From contig CAYFLR010000031.1 in assembly GCA_964343805.1 (NCBI GenBank), positions 1 to 64,000 on the forward strand: 64,000 nucleotides of DNA, read 5' to 3'. How positions within the stretch are numbered: the first letter of the stretch is position 1; every line of letters begins with the position of its first letter. Below are positions 17,956 through 27,039 of the stretch, piece after piece. The notes under the pieces were generated by a model, which did no database searches, was not told the origin of the DNA, and saw only the letters and a list, made by a program, of their open reading frames with translations. This DNA comes from CAYFLR01 sp964343805. GTDB taxonomy: Bacteria; Bdellovibrionota_B; Oligoflexia; CAYFLR01. The translations under genes and the position numbers were made by a program.

Positions 17956-19599
17956 ATGAGTTTGAGGTGGATGGTCTTAGGGTTTTTCTTGTTGACTCCA
18001 TTTAATGAGGGAGTGGCAAATAAAATCCCTCAACTCACTCCCGATGAGAGCGGCTTCGTTCATGCCCATATTTCACCTAATCAAAGAGCCCTTTCTAATG
18101 AGCGAGAACTCCCTGCCTATTTAAGCCAAATGCTAAAAAGTGAAGGATCTCCTCTTCGTTTTAGAATTATGAAAACTAAGGAGTTCCAGCCGGGAATATC
18201 CTATTATCGTTTGCAGCAGATGAAAGGTCCCTTTCCTATCTGGGGAAAGAAGTTGGTTGCGGAGGTCAGAAACAATAAACTCACATATTTGAGTGGAAAT
18301 ATTGATAGCCAAGTGGAAGAAATGAGGTGGCCTCGCTTTTCTTTTAGTGAAACCTTAGATAAAGCTCTCCCTGATCTGCAAGATCAGTTTGCTCTTTATG
18401 AAGGAAGCTATGCCCTTTTAGGTGAACCGCAATTAGGGATTTGGCATGATAAAGAGGGGAAGGAAATCCTCTCTTATAAAGTAGTCATTTCTTTGATCAG
18501 TGCTTTAGATGGTCTTCATATCGAAGAGATCTATCTCGACAGTGATAGTGGAGAGCTACTTCATCATGCCTCTCGTATCTACCATCAATTACAACGACGC
18601 ATCTATGACCTGCGTAGACAGTGCCTTACCAACCGTATGATGGCTTGGGCCATGAATTCAGCTCAAGGTAAAAATTGGCTGAAGAACTTTTTAACTGGCA
18701 ATCCAGTGAATCCAACCCAAGATGCCCATACCCAAGGAGCTTATGAAAATCTGGGTCTCTCCTATTGGTTTTACTATCATTTTTTAGGTCGTGATTCCTA
18801 TGATGGAAATGGGGCCCCTCTCCGCGCCACCAACCATGTTCTCTTTGAGATGCCCTCTTCCAATCCCTACCCCTCTCCTTATCCTAGATGCAGTGGAGGC
18901 AATGCCTTTTTTGCTCCCGATATTAACATAATGATTTTCGGCGAGGGCAATGGGGAGATGATGTCAAACCCTGCCGGAGCCTTAGATATTGTTGCTCATG
19001 AACTCTCTCATGGTTTTACCTTTAATGAATCTAACCTAGAATATAAAGATGAGCCTGGAGCAATTAATGAAGCTCTTTCTGATATTTTTGCAGCGGGTGT
19101 GGAAGCCTGGGTTTTATCAGGAGGAAATGCAGAGGGTAATCCAGAGGATGGGATAAGCACCTCTTCCAAAGTATGGAAAGCGGGAGAAGATGCGGTGAGT
19201 GAGGATTACATCCGCCATATGGACAATCCCACTTTAGATGGCCACAGTGTAGATAATTATGAAGAACTAAAAACTGGACAAGAAGACAACGGTTTTGTCC
19301 ATTTAAACTCAGGTATTATGAATTTGGCCTTCTATTTACTAGCAGAAGGTGGCACTCACCCTCGAAATATCTCAGATCAACAAGTGACAGGGATTGGTAT
19401 TTCTAAGGCTTTGAAAATCTATTACCATGCAGCTAACTTTCTTTTTCAAGAGAAGACCAATTTCAAAAAAGCTCGCCTATTACTATCAGATGCCGCCCAG
19501 ACTCTCTATGGTGAATGCTCACCTGAATCTATTGCAGTTCATGAATCGTTAGCGGCAGTTTTGATCCCCGGAGCTTTTCCTATCTGTGAAGAAGACTAA
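17956..19599 (+). CDS. secreted M4 (thermolysin-like) metalloprotease
   Basis: 547 residues: signal peptide, an inhibitory FTP/PepSY-like propeptide (to about residue 220), then the M4 catalytic domain. Zinc ligands and catalytic residues: His348-Glu349-x-x-His352 in VAHELSHGF and Glu372 in NEALSD. The downstream EDNGFVHLNSGI motif supplies the second helper histidine region of the family. An aaggag site precedes the ATG. The gene stands alone on the plus strand and its stop overlaps the convergent FecR-like gene by 4 bases. It probably digests extracellular or periplasmic protein. Assignment is firm. Confidence 0.93.
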   Translation: MSLRWMVLGFFLLTPFNEGVANKIPQLTPDESGFVHAHISPNQRALSNERELPAYLSQMLKSEGSPLRFRIMKTKEFQPGISYYRLQQMKGPFPIWGKKLVAEVRNNKLTYLSGNIDSQVEEMRWPRFSFSETLDKALPDLQDQFALYEGSYALLGEPQLGIWHDKEGKEILSYKVVISLISALDGLHIEEIYLDSDSGELLHHASRIYHQLQRRIYDLRRQCLTNRMMAWAMNSAQGKNWLKNFLTGNPVNPTQDAHTQGAYENLGLSYWFYYHFLGRDSYDGNGAPLRATNHVLFEMPSSNPYPSPYPRCSGGNAFFAPDINIMIFGEGNGEMMSNPAGALDIVAHELSHGFTFNESNLEYKDEPGAINEALSDIFAAGVEAWVLSGGNAEGNPEDGISTSSKVWKAGEDAVSEDYIRHMDNPTLDGHSVDNYEELKTGQEDNGFVHLNSGIMNLAFYLLAEGGTHPRNISDQQVTGIGISKALKIYYHAANFLFQEKTNFKKARLLLSDAAQTLYGECSPESIAVHESLAAVLIPGAFPICEED

Positions 19600-21104
19600 A
19601 GTGAGATATGAAATTGGAGGCCAAAGTAGATTCCATAATTAAAGCCGGAAAGAGAGTCGCCTAAGGAGACTTCTTCATCTCGGTTTTTTCCATTATCTTC
19701 GTTGGCCTTGATATCTAGGGTTGTCCAGTCCGCATACGAGATGTATCCCAGAGTCCCTCTTCCATACCATCCCCACCAATTATATAATTGCTCATAACCA
19801 GCTCCAGCTAGCAGAGCAGTGCCCCAGCCGGAACTGGCCTCATATTTACTAAACATGCCGGTTTTTTCTAAATCTATGGCATGAGAGGCTAGACCTAGAG
19901 TGACCAGGCCAAAAAATTGACTCAACTTCTCTGCTGTTAGAGTTCGGAAAAACCCCCACTCAAAAGTGAGACCGTTGATATAATCCAGGCGAATGAAGCG
20001 GTCGGCAGCGGCCTTATTTTTTTGACCCGGAACATCGAATGCCGCAATCTCCGATTCATTCGCACTCAAATAGGTGGTCCACCAAATAACTAGAGGATAA
20101 TCGTTAAAGCGCCAACCTAAGGCCAATTCAGGAGTTGGTCCTCCCCCATCACCCTCTTTATAGAAATTAATATGTGGAAGCTGTTTATCATAACTGATGG
20201 AACCATGACCGATTCCTAAACGAAAAGAGAGTCCTCGGACTGCAGGCTCAGATTCTTGTTCCACGACTTTCGGCTGAGGCCTGGGTTTTTTCTGAGCGAT
20301 CATTTTATCGAGCTTCTCATCTTTTTGTTCCCTTAATTGGGAGAGCTTTTTAATGCGTTTCAGATCTTTCAAAACCAGTGGCTTTGGTTTAGGAGGATTA
20401 AACTGGGCCAGATACTTTTTTAAATCTCTTGGTTTCAGTTTTGCTTTGTTTCTTTGCCAACTTTGTTTATTTTTCGGTTCTTTGACATGGGTAAATTGCC
20501 CTTCGGGAATAACTCTTTCCGGGGCGTTTTTTAAGAGCCTACTTTTCACCGCCACCTTTCCAGCGAGGCAGCTCACTTTGCTCTGTCCCAATCTTTTGTC
20601 CATGATAAAATCAGTACCTCTGATTCCTAAAGAAATGGCGGTGGTTTTGAACTCCGGTTGCTTTTGATATTTGTGAATGATTGCTCTTAGAAATCCGGAT
20701 ACCAAGTTAAAAAGCTGCTTTCCCGGTGTCTCATTAATTATCAAAGTGGTGTTTTCTGAAAGAAGAATTTCACCTCCATTATGGAGTTTGATTTCTAAAC
20801 TGCCCCCTGGAAAACTGAGAAGATGGTCTTTAGTGAAAACTTTAAACCCTTTTTGGGCTTGATAAACTTCCCAATACTCGCCCAAGTAGAGGGCTCTCAG
20901 ATAGTTTTTATTTGCAGTTGCTCCCGCTTTGGGAAGTTTTTTGATGGGATTTCGATAGATCTTAACCTCCCCTTTAAGATTGGTGATCTGCCCCATCTCT
21001 TTTATAGGGGAACTCGCTAATAAGGCAGTGGGGAGGATTGTAATAAAAATGGTAAATATGAAAAATAACCAATAAATTCGTCTCACTTTGATCTCCAAGT
21101 TCAT
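19596..21104 (-). CDS. FecR-domain protein fused to a C-terminal beta-barrel-like domain
   Basis: 502 residues. Signal peptide (ends near LLASS), then a FecR-like strand-rich domain (GEVKIYRNP; LSFPGGSLEIKLHNGGEILL; FKTTAISLGIRGTDFIM), which matches the 'GTEF' turn of FecR/SlyX-type domains as GTDF. A lysine- and proline-rich linker of about 80 residues follows (PRPQPKVVEQ). The last 210 residues are aromatic, alternating strands ending YGIYFGLQFHISL, like an outer-membrane barrel. A FecR domain in the periplasm tied to a barrel may anchor or sense something at the outer membrane; function not known. Confidence 0.7.
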   Translation of the reverse strand: MNLEIKVRRIYWLFFIFTIFITILPTALLASSPIKEMGQITNLKGEVKIYRNPIKKLPKAGATANKNYLRALYLGEYWEVYQAQKGFKVFTKDHLLSFPGGSLEIKLHNGGEILLSENTTLIINETPGKQLFNLVSGFLRAIIHKYQKQPEFKTTAISLGIRGTDFIMDKRLGQSKVSCLAGKVAVKSRLLKNAPERVIPEGQFTHVKEPKNKQSWQRNKAKLKPRDLKKYLAQFNPPKPKPLVLKDLKRIKKLSQLREQKDEKLDKMIAQKKPRPQPKVVEQESEPAVRGLSFRLGIGHGSISYDKQLPHINFYKEGDGGGPTPELALGWRFNDYPLVIWWTTYLSANESEIAAFDVPGQKNKAAADRFIRLDYINGLTFEWGFFRTLTAEKLSQFFGLVTLGLASHAIDLEKTGMFSKYEASSGWGTALLAGAGYEQLYNWWGWYGRGTLGYISYADWTTLDIKANEDNGKNRDEEVSLGDSLSGFNYGIYFGLQFHISL

Positions 21105-21177
21105 TTGTGTTCAATTTTGATTTTATTCTCATTTAATAAAAAGGTAAACTGAAGCAAACAATTTATAAGGATCCAAC

Positions 21178-21672
21178 ATGAAGAGCAAGCTCGTTTGTTT
21201 ATTTCTCTTTTTATTCATAATCACTCTTATTGGCTGCACCACACAGAAAAATCAGATGGGTAGAAAAGGTGGAGGAGGTCCTCGTGGTAAAGGTCAGTCT
21301 ATGTATAGAGGGGGAATGTCTCCCTATTCAAAAGAAGCTTTTTTGGAGGTAAAAGGCAAAATTACCGCCATCAAAAAGGTCTACAATCGTCATATGGGTG
21401 AAGAGGGGCTTCATCTTTATTTACAAACCAAAGACGAAAAATATCTGGTGCATGTGGCTCCCATGTGGGTTAACGAAAAACAAAAGTTCCTCTTTCAAGA
21501 GGGAGAGGAAATTATGGTGAAAGGGGCTGAATTTAAAAAACAAGGGGAGCCCAATATTTATGCGGCGACTATTTTAAGATATTCAAGTTCCGCTCCAAAA
21601 GGGCATAAAACTATTTATTTGCGTAACCCAGAAACGGGTGATCCCCTTTGGCGTGGACGCTATAGAAAGTAG
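21178..21672 (+). CDS. small lipoprotein, unknown function
   Basis: 164 residues. A signal peptide with lipobox LIGCTT places acylated Cys at about residue 20. A Gly/Arg-rich segment follows (GRKGGGGPRGKGQSMYRGG), then a compact domain rich in beta strands (LEVKGKITAIKKVYN... EGLHLYLQTKDEKYLVHVAP... EEIMVKGAEFKKQG), which resembles an OB-like small fold. An ATG preceded by aagga starts it. It lies 10 bases before the next lipoprotein gene, so the two probably form an operon. No family recognised. Confidence 0.65.
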   Translation: MKSKLVCLFLFLFIITLIGCTTQKNQMGRKGGGGPRGKGQSMYRGGMSPYSKEAFLEVKGKITAIKKVYNRHMGEEGLHLYLQTKDEKYLVHVAPMWVNEKQKFLFQEGEEIMVKGAEFKKQGEPNIYAATILRYSSSAPKGHKTIYLRNPETGDPLWRGRYRK

Positions 21673-21682
21673 GAGTTTTGTA

Positions 21683-23734
21683 ATGATAAAACTGTCTAGC
21701 CTTTATTTACTGGCTATTGCTATCTTGTTTACTATCGCCTGTTCCCCATCTAAAGATGACGACGAACATAAGAAGAAAGAGCGATCCTTACTTGGCGTCT
21801 GGACCAATTTTGCTGCTGGAGGAGCATGGACTAAGGTCATGTTTGACTCGGAAAAAGAGGGCCAGTTAGAGGCTTTTAACTCTCAAGGGAACCTCACTTT
21901 TGGAGCTAACTTTCGCTACACCTATAACCCCAGTAACGGTTTTTTTGATGTGATATGGCAGCATGTAAGGGAGAACCAATTTGGCCATTTCTATGCTCAT
22001 TCAGGGACTAAGTTTCTTGGAATTATAAATCAAGTAGAGGATGATCATTTCTATTTAACTTGGGGTAACTCTTTAGAGATCAGACCGGATGAACAAAGTA
22101 TATCAGGTCTTAGGTACAGCAAAGAGGGAGCGGATGATAATCAAAAGGAAGGTCCTTTTATTAAGTCCATTATGCCTCGTAATGCCTATGTGAATCAAAC
22201 CTACGAATATAATATTATTGCGGTGGATAAATCCGGGGGCGATTTATCTTATCGTTTTGAAATCCTCGAATCTGGAGGTGTACTGGAGTTTTATCTAGAT
22301 GGTCACACCTTTAAGTTTAACCCTTCAGCTAAATCCAAAGGGAAAGATGCAAAAGTAAAAATCATTGTCTGTAATAAACATGGAGGATGCTCCTCCCAAG
22401 AGAGTGTGATCCATATTTTAGGTGAAGGTGAGTACCAAGATTATAAAAATGATGATCACGATAATTATGATGGGGACCATGATGGAGATTACGATGAGGG
22501 AGATAGAAGAGTCTCTACTGATATGTCCAATAAATATCATGGTGGGAAAATATTAGAAGGAAACTTTGTGTTTGATTTTATTGATGACCAATACGTCATC
22601 AAGCCAGAGAGTGATAATTCTAAAATATCTTGGGGCATACCAAGTTCCAACTTCTATTTCATAACAAAATTGAAGGCGGCCAATAAAGATATTTATATCG
22701 ATTTTCATCTAAAAGAGGGGGGTTTTTATCGAGCTGTGGTGAATCGCACCTCAGTGACTCTCGAAGAAGGATACGGGAAAGATATTAATACAGATATAGT
22801 TGAGATGGAATATCCACCCGTTGATAAAGATAATAAATTTGTTCACTACCATGCTGTTCAAGATCGCTGGTTCTCATTTCAGCTTATAGTTATTGATAAT
22901 AAATTTACAATCATTATTGATAAACATAAGGCGATCGAAGGGCTGGTTCATCATGGTTTAGAAGTGGTCGGGATTTCTCTTTCTGATTGTTGTGAAAGTG
23001 ATGATTCTACTTTGATTAGCGAAGTGGAAATAAACAACACCGACAGTGGTTATTTTGTAAACAGTGGTTTAAAACTCGATGTGAACGATGAAAAATTTCC
23101 GGGTTATTATTTAGAAGAGGATTTTGGTTCAGGAGAGGTGCTCTACTATCATGATGTCAGCAATGATCCGTGGAAGGTGGAGCTGATAGGTGATAACTAC
23201 GTAATGGTTCCACCTATCGCCGGTCCCGAAGACATGACCTGGAAAATTGACGAGAATAAAAACTACACGGTAGAAATTACTTTTCAAATTCCGAGTAATT
23301 TTACCTCAGCTAATGGGGATCATTTTAATATTAACTTTCATAATGATGGAAAACCCAGTACCACAGAGTCAGATGGTTGGACTGATGATCAGTACGCTTT
23401 AACCATCAATGAAGATGGAATCCACCTAGGAGGCCACTATCCTGATATTCATGTGGATAGCCCTGATGATACGGATGGCAACTTTCAGCAATCCGGAAAC
23501 ACCTATGATTACTTTTTTAACTTTCATACCAGTGATCGTGCCTTTGTGAAAATTGCCTGTTTAAATGGGGTCATTAAAATCTATGTTGCTAAAGATGATA
23601 GTGAATATAAACTGGCTATGCGAATTGGCGAACAAGAGTACCAATCTCATGGCGATATGAATATCTGGGTTCCAGAAGCCAATTCCACCGAATTCAATAT
23701 TTTAAATGTGAAGCTGTATAAGACACCCGAATAG
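21683..23734 (+). CDS. large lipoprotein, unknown function
   Basis: About 683 residues from the ATG at 21683, which has an aggag 8 bases upstream; the frame is open further upstream but that part overlaps the preceding gene. Lipobox: FTIACSPS. Recognisable pieces: a cadherin/Ig-like segment (IMPRNAYVNQTYEYNIIAVDKSGGD), then a very acidic His/Asp-rich stretch (YKNDDHDNYDGDHDGDYDEG) that may bind metal, then two lectin/concanavalin-like beta domains (for example WFSFQLIVIDNKFTIIID and FVKIACLNGVIKIYVA), the two sharing a pattern that suggests duplication. A carbohydrate- or surface-binding role is only a suggestion. Confidence 0.65.
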   Translation: MIKLSSLYLLAIAILFTIACSPSKDDDEHKKKERSLLGVWTNFAAGGAWTKVMFDSEKEGQLEAFNSQGNLTFGANFRYTYNPSNGFFDVIWQHVRENQFGHFYAHSGTKFLGIINQVEDDHFYLTWGNSLEIRPDEQSISGLRYSKEGADDNQKEGPFIKSIMPRNAYVNQTYEYNIIAVDKSGGDLSYRFEILESGGVLEFYLDGHTFKFNPSAKSKGKDAKVKIIVCNKHGGCSSQESVIHILGEGEYQDYKNDDHDNYDGDHDGDYDEGDRRVSTDMSNKYHGGKILEGNFVFDFIDDQYVIKPESDNSKISWGIPSSNFYFITKLKAANKDIYIDFHLKEGGFYRAVVNRTSVTLEEGYGKDINTDIVEMEYPPVDKDNKFVHYHAVQDRWFSFQLIVIDNKFTIIIDKHKAIEGLVHHGLEVVGISLSDCCESDDSTLISEVEINNTDSGYFVNSGLKLDVNDEKFPGYYLEEDFGSGEVLYYHDVSNDPWKVELIGDNYVMVPPIAGPEDMTWKIDENKNYTVEITFQIPSNFTSANGDHFNINFHNDGKPSTTESDGWTDDQYALTINEDGIHLGGHYPDIHVDSPDDTDGNFQQSGNTYDYFFNFHTSDRAFVKIACLNGVIKIYVAKDDSEYKLAMRIGEQEYQSHGDMNIWVPEANSTEFNILNVKLYKTPE

Positions 23735-23744
23735 GTAAATCTAT

Positions 23745-23957
23745 TTAGTTGGTATACTGCTGTCTGAAGCCGGTGGGGTTTTGTCCCATAGCTTTGATTT
23801 TGATGGATTGATTCAAGAAGCGATAAAATTCCCCGATGAGATCTTCTTTTTGTTTTTGAGTGAGAAGTGTACCGTGCCGTCCTTTGGTGGAGTTGTCCTC
23901 AATAATGAGTTTGATCGCCTCTTTGGTGATGCCCTCTAATGATAATTTATCATCCAT
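23745..23957 (-). CDS. small hypothetical protein
   Basis: 70 residues, cytoplasmic, no signal peptide. Starts MDDKLSLEG with a ggggg-type site upstream, and ends QQYTN. Mostly helical pattern with mixed charge. Not recognised. It stands alone, convergent with the lipoprotein gene, and lies about 130 bases before the FHA-GGDEF gene on the opposite strand. Its good start signal and amphipathic composition support a real gene, but this could be chance. Confidence 0.45.
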   Translation of the reverse strand: MDDKLSLEGITKEAIKLIIEDNSTKGRHGTLLTQKQKEDLIGEFYRFLNQSIKIKAMGQNPTGFRQQYTN

Positions 23958-24088
23958 AATTTTTACCCCCTAATATCATTGTAAGTGAATTGGCTAGGGA
24001 ACTCAAAAAAAAAATCGGTGGTCCGCTTGGAGACTTTCGGATATAATCTTAAAAGGCTTTGAAATGATTTGTATAAAGAGGCAATAAA

Positions 24089-25006
24089 ATGAATCTAGAT
24101 ACCAAAACCGTCCTTGTAGATCGAGTTCCCATGGATAAAGAAAAACCCAAAGGAAAGTCTAGCCCTTGTCTAGTCCAATATTCCGGGGTGATGCTGGGAA
24201 AGAGGTATGATCTCCTCAAAGAGACCATGACCATTGGCCGCGATCTGCTCTGCGATATCATCATTAAGGATGAATCCACTGTCTCTCGTAAGCATGCTGT
24301 GATTGAGAAGCGAGAAGAGGGGTTTTTCCTGGTGGATCAAAAAAGTACCAACGGGACCTTTGTTAATGAGAAGCGCATTGATGAGGTGCAGATCAAAGAT
24401 GGGGATATGATCAAGCTCGGATCCATGCTGATGGTGAAGTTTTTTGCCGAAGGAAATTTGGAGAGAATTTTCTTAGATAAGATCTATAAAATGGCGGTGG
24501 TGGACGCCATGACTCAGATTTTTAATAAGAAATATTTCTTAGAGCAGCTGGAATCTGAGATTAAGAATGCTTATCTTTATACTCGTCCTCTCTGCCTTAT
24601 TATGTTTGATATAGACCATTTTAAGAAAACTAACGATACCTATGGCCATTTAGCCGGAGACTTTATCTTATCTGAGCTGGCTATTCAGGTTAAAAAAGTG
24701 ATTCGAGAGAAAGATATCTTTGCTAGATATGNNNNNNNNNNTGATTATGTAGCAAGATATGGAGGAGAGGAGTTTACCCTTATTCTTCCTGATACTTCTA
24801 TTGATGATGCCTATCATCTAGCAGAACGTGTGAGAGTTGCAGTGGAAGCCTATGATTTTAACTTTGACGATCAAAGTATTGCCACCACCATTAGTATGGG
24901 AATTCAACTCTTAGAACCTGGAATGACCGGCAAAGAGCTGATCGAGAAATGCGATAAAAAACTTTATACCTCTAAGAAAGAGGGGCGAAATAGGGTGACT
25001 CGATGA
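24089..25006 (+). CDS. FHA-GGDEF diguanylate cyclase (contains assembly gap)
   Basis: 305 residues. An FHA phosphothreonine-binding domain covers about residues 45-120 (MTIGRD, TVSRKHAV, KSTNGTFVNEKRI). A GGDEF domain follows: FDIDHFKKTNDTYGH with the metal-binding Asp, the active-site GGEEF, and an RxxD inhibitory site REKD five residues before it. It should make cyclic di-GMP in response to a phosphorylated partner. A 10-N gap at 24732-24741 falls just before the active site, and the sequence on each side (DIFARY and DYVARY) encodes the same columns twice, so the join is probably wrong. The gene overlaps the next lipoprotein gene by 4 bases. Confidence 0.9.
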   Translation: MNLDTKTVLVDRVPMDKEKPKGKSSPCLVQYSGVMLGKRYDLLKETMTIGRDLLCDIIIKDESTVSRKHAVIEKREEGFFLVDQKSTNGTFVNEKRIDEVQIKDGDMIKLGSMLMVKFFAEGNLERIFLDKIYKMAVVDAMTQIFNKKYFLEQLESEIKNAYLYTRPLCLIMFDIDHFKKTNDTYGHLAGDFILSELAIQVKKVIREKDIFARYXXXXDYVARYGGEEFTLILPDTSIDDAYHLAERVRVAVEAYDFNFDDQSIATTISMGIQLLEPGMTGKELIEKCDKKLYTSKKEGRNRVTR

Positions 25007-25659
25007 TAAAGTGGATTGTCTTTGGTAGCTTATATCTTGCCTTAGGTGCCTGTGTCTCTTATTATCCGCAGGGAGAAGCGATCAATAGTGAAGGCAAAGA
25101 GGGCTATTTAAGAGCATTAAATGCAAAAACCAGACAAACTAAACTGTATAAAAGCTTCAATACCATTATGGTGGCCAACGCCACTCTTTTTAATCAAAAA
25201 TTTTATAATTATTTTAAACGTTTTCAGATGAAGCATGGTGCAAGAGCGGCTGAAAAGGGTGAACTGGTCATTCAAGATAAGAATGAGTTATTTGCCCACT
25301 ATTTGGATGGCAAATCCTTATTAGTCTTACTTTCAGTGTATGCCCCAACTCCTCATCGCTACCTAGCTGAAGATTTTACAGCTCATTGGTTGTTGACGGC
25401 ATCTTCTGAGAAGTTAAACAAGGTGGTGTCCGATCAACTTCGAGCCAAAGTGATTCCTATTCGTAATATTCCCAAAGAGGTATTACAAACCTATTTTCCC
25501 TATGTGAGTAGATGGAGCAGTGAGTATCTCTTACGCCTCAGCCCACGGGTGGGATCAAAAGTCTCTCTCTTCAAAATGCAGGAATTGGGTCTGCTTCTGC
25601 AAAGTCAGGTGGGAAAGCTCAATTTTTATTGGACCAGCGAAACCCCAAAACCTGAATAA
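25003..25659 (+). CDS. lipoprotein, unknown function
   Basis: 218 residues with lipobox LGACVSY (acylated Cys about residue 17). Mature protein is helix-rich and basic, with no recognised domain; FNTIMVANATLFNQKFYNYF and VIPIRNIPKEVLQTYFPYVSRW are its most regular parts. The ATG overlaps the stop of the FHA-GGDEF gene by 4 bases, so the two are translated together. It may be the envelope partner of that signalling protein, but this is inference from position only. Confidence 0.6.
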   Translation: MIKWIVFGSLYLALGACVSYYPQGEAINSEGKEGYLRALNAKTRQTKLYKSFNTIMVANATLFNQKFYNYFKRFQMKHGARAAEKGELVIQDKNELFAHYLDGKSLLVLLSVYAPTPHRYLAEDFTAHWLLTASSEKLNKVVSDQLRAKVIPIRNIPKEVLQTYFPYVSRWSSEYLLRLSPRVGSKVSLFKMQELGLLLQSQVGKLNFYWTSETPKPE

Positions 25660-25855
25660 AAAAGCCGACCGGTATAAAAAATATCCTTTTAGTTACAAGA
25701 GTAAACCTAAAATGTGTCAATCTAGAACACCTCCATCCCTTGCATTTTTTGGCTAGATGGTTTATACCAAGCCCCAAGTAAGATTCTTATGAATGTGGTA
25801 TGAGAATTGCAATTTCATTCACTACGATTTTTTTAATAAAACTTTGGAGGTCACC

Positions 25856-26545
25856 ATGAAAACCCTATTAGTACTGTTAGTTACCCTATTTACCATCAGC
25901 CCTTTCGCTAAATTGGACGCTTGTTCCATTATGACTCCCGATACTGCCGATGTAAAAGCTCAAATGATCAATGGCTTAGCTATGGAAATCAATCTTCCTG
26001 CTAACCAAATCCCTTCCTATGCTCTGACAGAACCTGAACTTACTTTCTTACAACCCATTGGTGCTGACTGCAGTGGTTTAGACACTGGTTTTTACTCTGC
26101 AGGGTATTACTTTGAAAAGTCTTACCCTAATATGACCTGCACCCATCGAGGTGTTGTCATTATGAAGGGATTTCAATTAAATGGAGATATCATTGTTAAT
26201 GATAATACCGGATGTGTTGGTATTCCTGTTTCCACTCACCCAATCGACGGTGGATGGAAAAATCAAAGTCTTTGGACAACTGGTCTCACTCGTTTAGAGA
26301 TTTATAATGGCGCTACCGAAGTTCAAGCTTTTCGCAAATGTATGAGTAATGACTGTGATATGGGGACTCACATGCTCCAGCAGGTGAATGGCGACACTTA
26401 CGAGTCGATGTTTATTTACGGAAACTACGATGTAACTATTACTATTAAAGTACTCTCTAACACTCAATTAAAAGTGACATTGCTAGAGAAGAAGTTAAAT
26501 GGAAACGGATACAAGAAGAAGACAGCCACTTTCAAAAGAAACTAA
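25856..26545 (+). CDS. exported protein, unknown function
   Basis: 229 residues from an ATG at 25856 with a ggaggt site 5 bases upstream; the frame stays open 21 codons before it. Signal peptide ends near FAKLDA. The mature protein has about seven cysteines (ACSIM, DCSGLD, MTCTHRG, TGCVG, RKCMSNDCDMG), suggesting disulphides in the periplasm or outside. It ends with a lysine-rich tail. Not recognised. A structured intergenic region follows. Confidence 0.6.
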   Translation: MKTLLVLLVTLFTISPFAKLDACSIMTPDTADVKAQMINGLAMEINLPANQIPSYALTEPELTFLQPIGADCSGLDTGFYSAGYYFEKSYPNMTCTHRGVVIMKGFQLNGDIIVNDNTGCVGIPVSTHPIDGGWKNQSLWTTGLTRLEIYNGATEVQAFRKCMSNDCDMGTHMLQQVNGDTYESMFIYGNYDVTITIKVLSNTQLKVTLLEKKLNGNGYKKKTATFKRN

Positions 26546-26550
26546 CTAGA

Positions 26551-26700
26551 GTTCATCCGGAAACGGATGAACGTTGAGCGAGGCTCTGACAGAGCCCGCG
26601 GGTTAAGCGGGCCAGCCGCCCGTTGTACATATGCTGGCTACAAAATATTGTCGTATCCGGACGGATACTAATTAGTTGGCGTCCTAAAACGCGCATCCTA
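26551..26700 (+). other. cluster of hairpins, possible structured RNA or repeat fragment
   Basis: Five inverted repeats stand close together. 26551-26572: gttcatccg-gaaa-cggatgaac, a 9-bp stem with a GAAA tetraloop. Next come ggctct-gac-agagcc and a cccgc...gcggg pair, then gccagc...gctggc, and finally gtatccg...cggatac. After this, agttggcgtcc and gcgcatcc match parts of the palindromic element at 8695 and the array at 51.9-52.4 kb (as reverse complement ggatgc...ttag.tcg). A transcribed structured RNA, or a remnant of the repeat family, are both possible. Confidence 0.5.
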
Positions 26701-26710
26701 TCAATTTGAA

Positions 26711-26744
26711 GCCAAGGGGATCATTCTTTCCTTGGCTTTTTTTT
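26711..26744 (+). terminator. rho-independent terminator
   Basis: Stem gccaagg / ccttggc with a 12-base loop, followed by eight T. It probably ends the transcript of the plus-strand gene finishing at 26545, possibly through the hairpin-rich region just upstream. Confidence 0.8.
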
Positions 26745-26751
26745 GTCCTGA

Positions 26752-26919
26752 AGCGGACAGAACTCGGGTTCTCGATTTTACAACACCACTTTTGTCCGGT
26801 TCAACCCATCAAAAACGGACAGATCTTTGGTTCTAGTTGTTAGAAGGGGACTTTTGACCGCTAAAGGAAGAAAAAAGCGGACAAAACTCGGGTTCTCAAT
26901 TTTACAACACCACTTTTGG
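26752..26919. repeat. three degenerate 46-bp repeats with inverted ends
   Basis: Copy 1 (about 26752-26798) runs from agcggacagaactcggg to cttttgtccg; copy 3 (26876-26919) is nearly identical to it. A degenerate copy between (about 26815-26860) shares cggacaga, ggttct and cttttgaccg. Each copy begins cggaca and ends tgtccg or close variants, so each unit can fold on itself. No coding content recognised. It sits between the terminator and the trypsin-like gene. Confidence 0.6.
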
Positions 26920-27039
26920 CCAATTACGAGTGAATCACACTTACCATAACCACTTAAATATAAACTATAATCAAGTGTCTAAGGCGGATCAAATCTATAA
27001 AAATATCGGTCATCAATTAAGAGATAATGAAACCTCACT

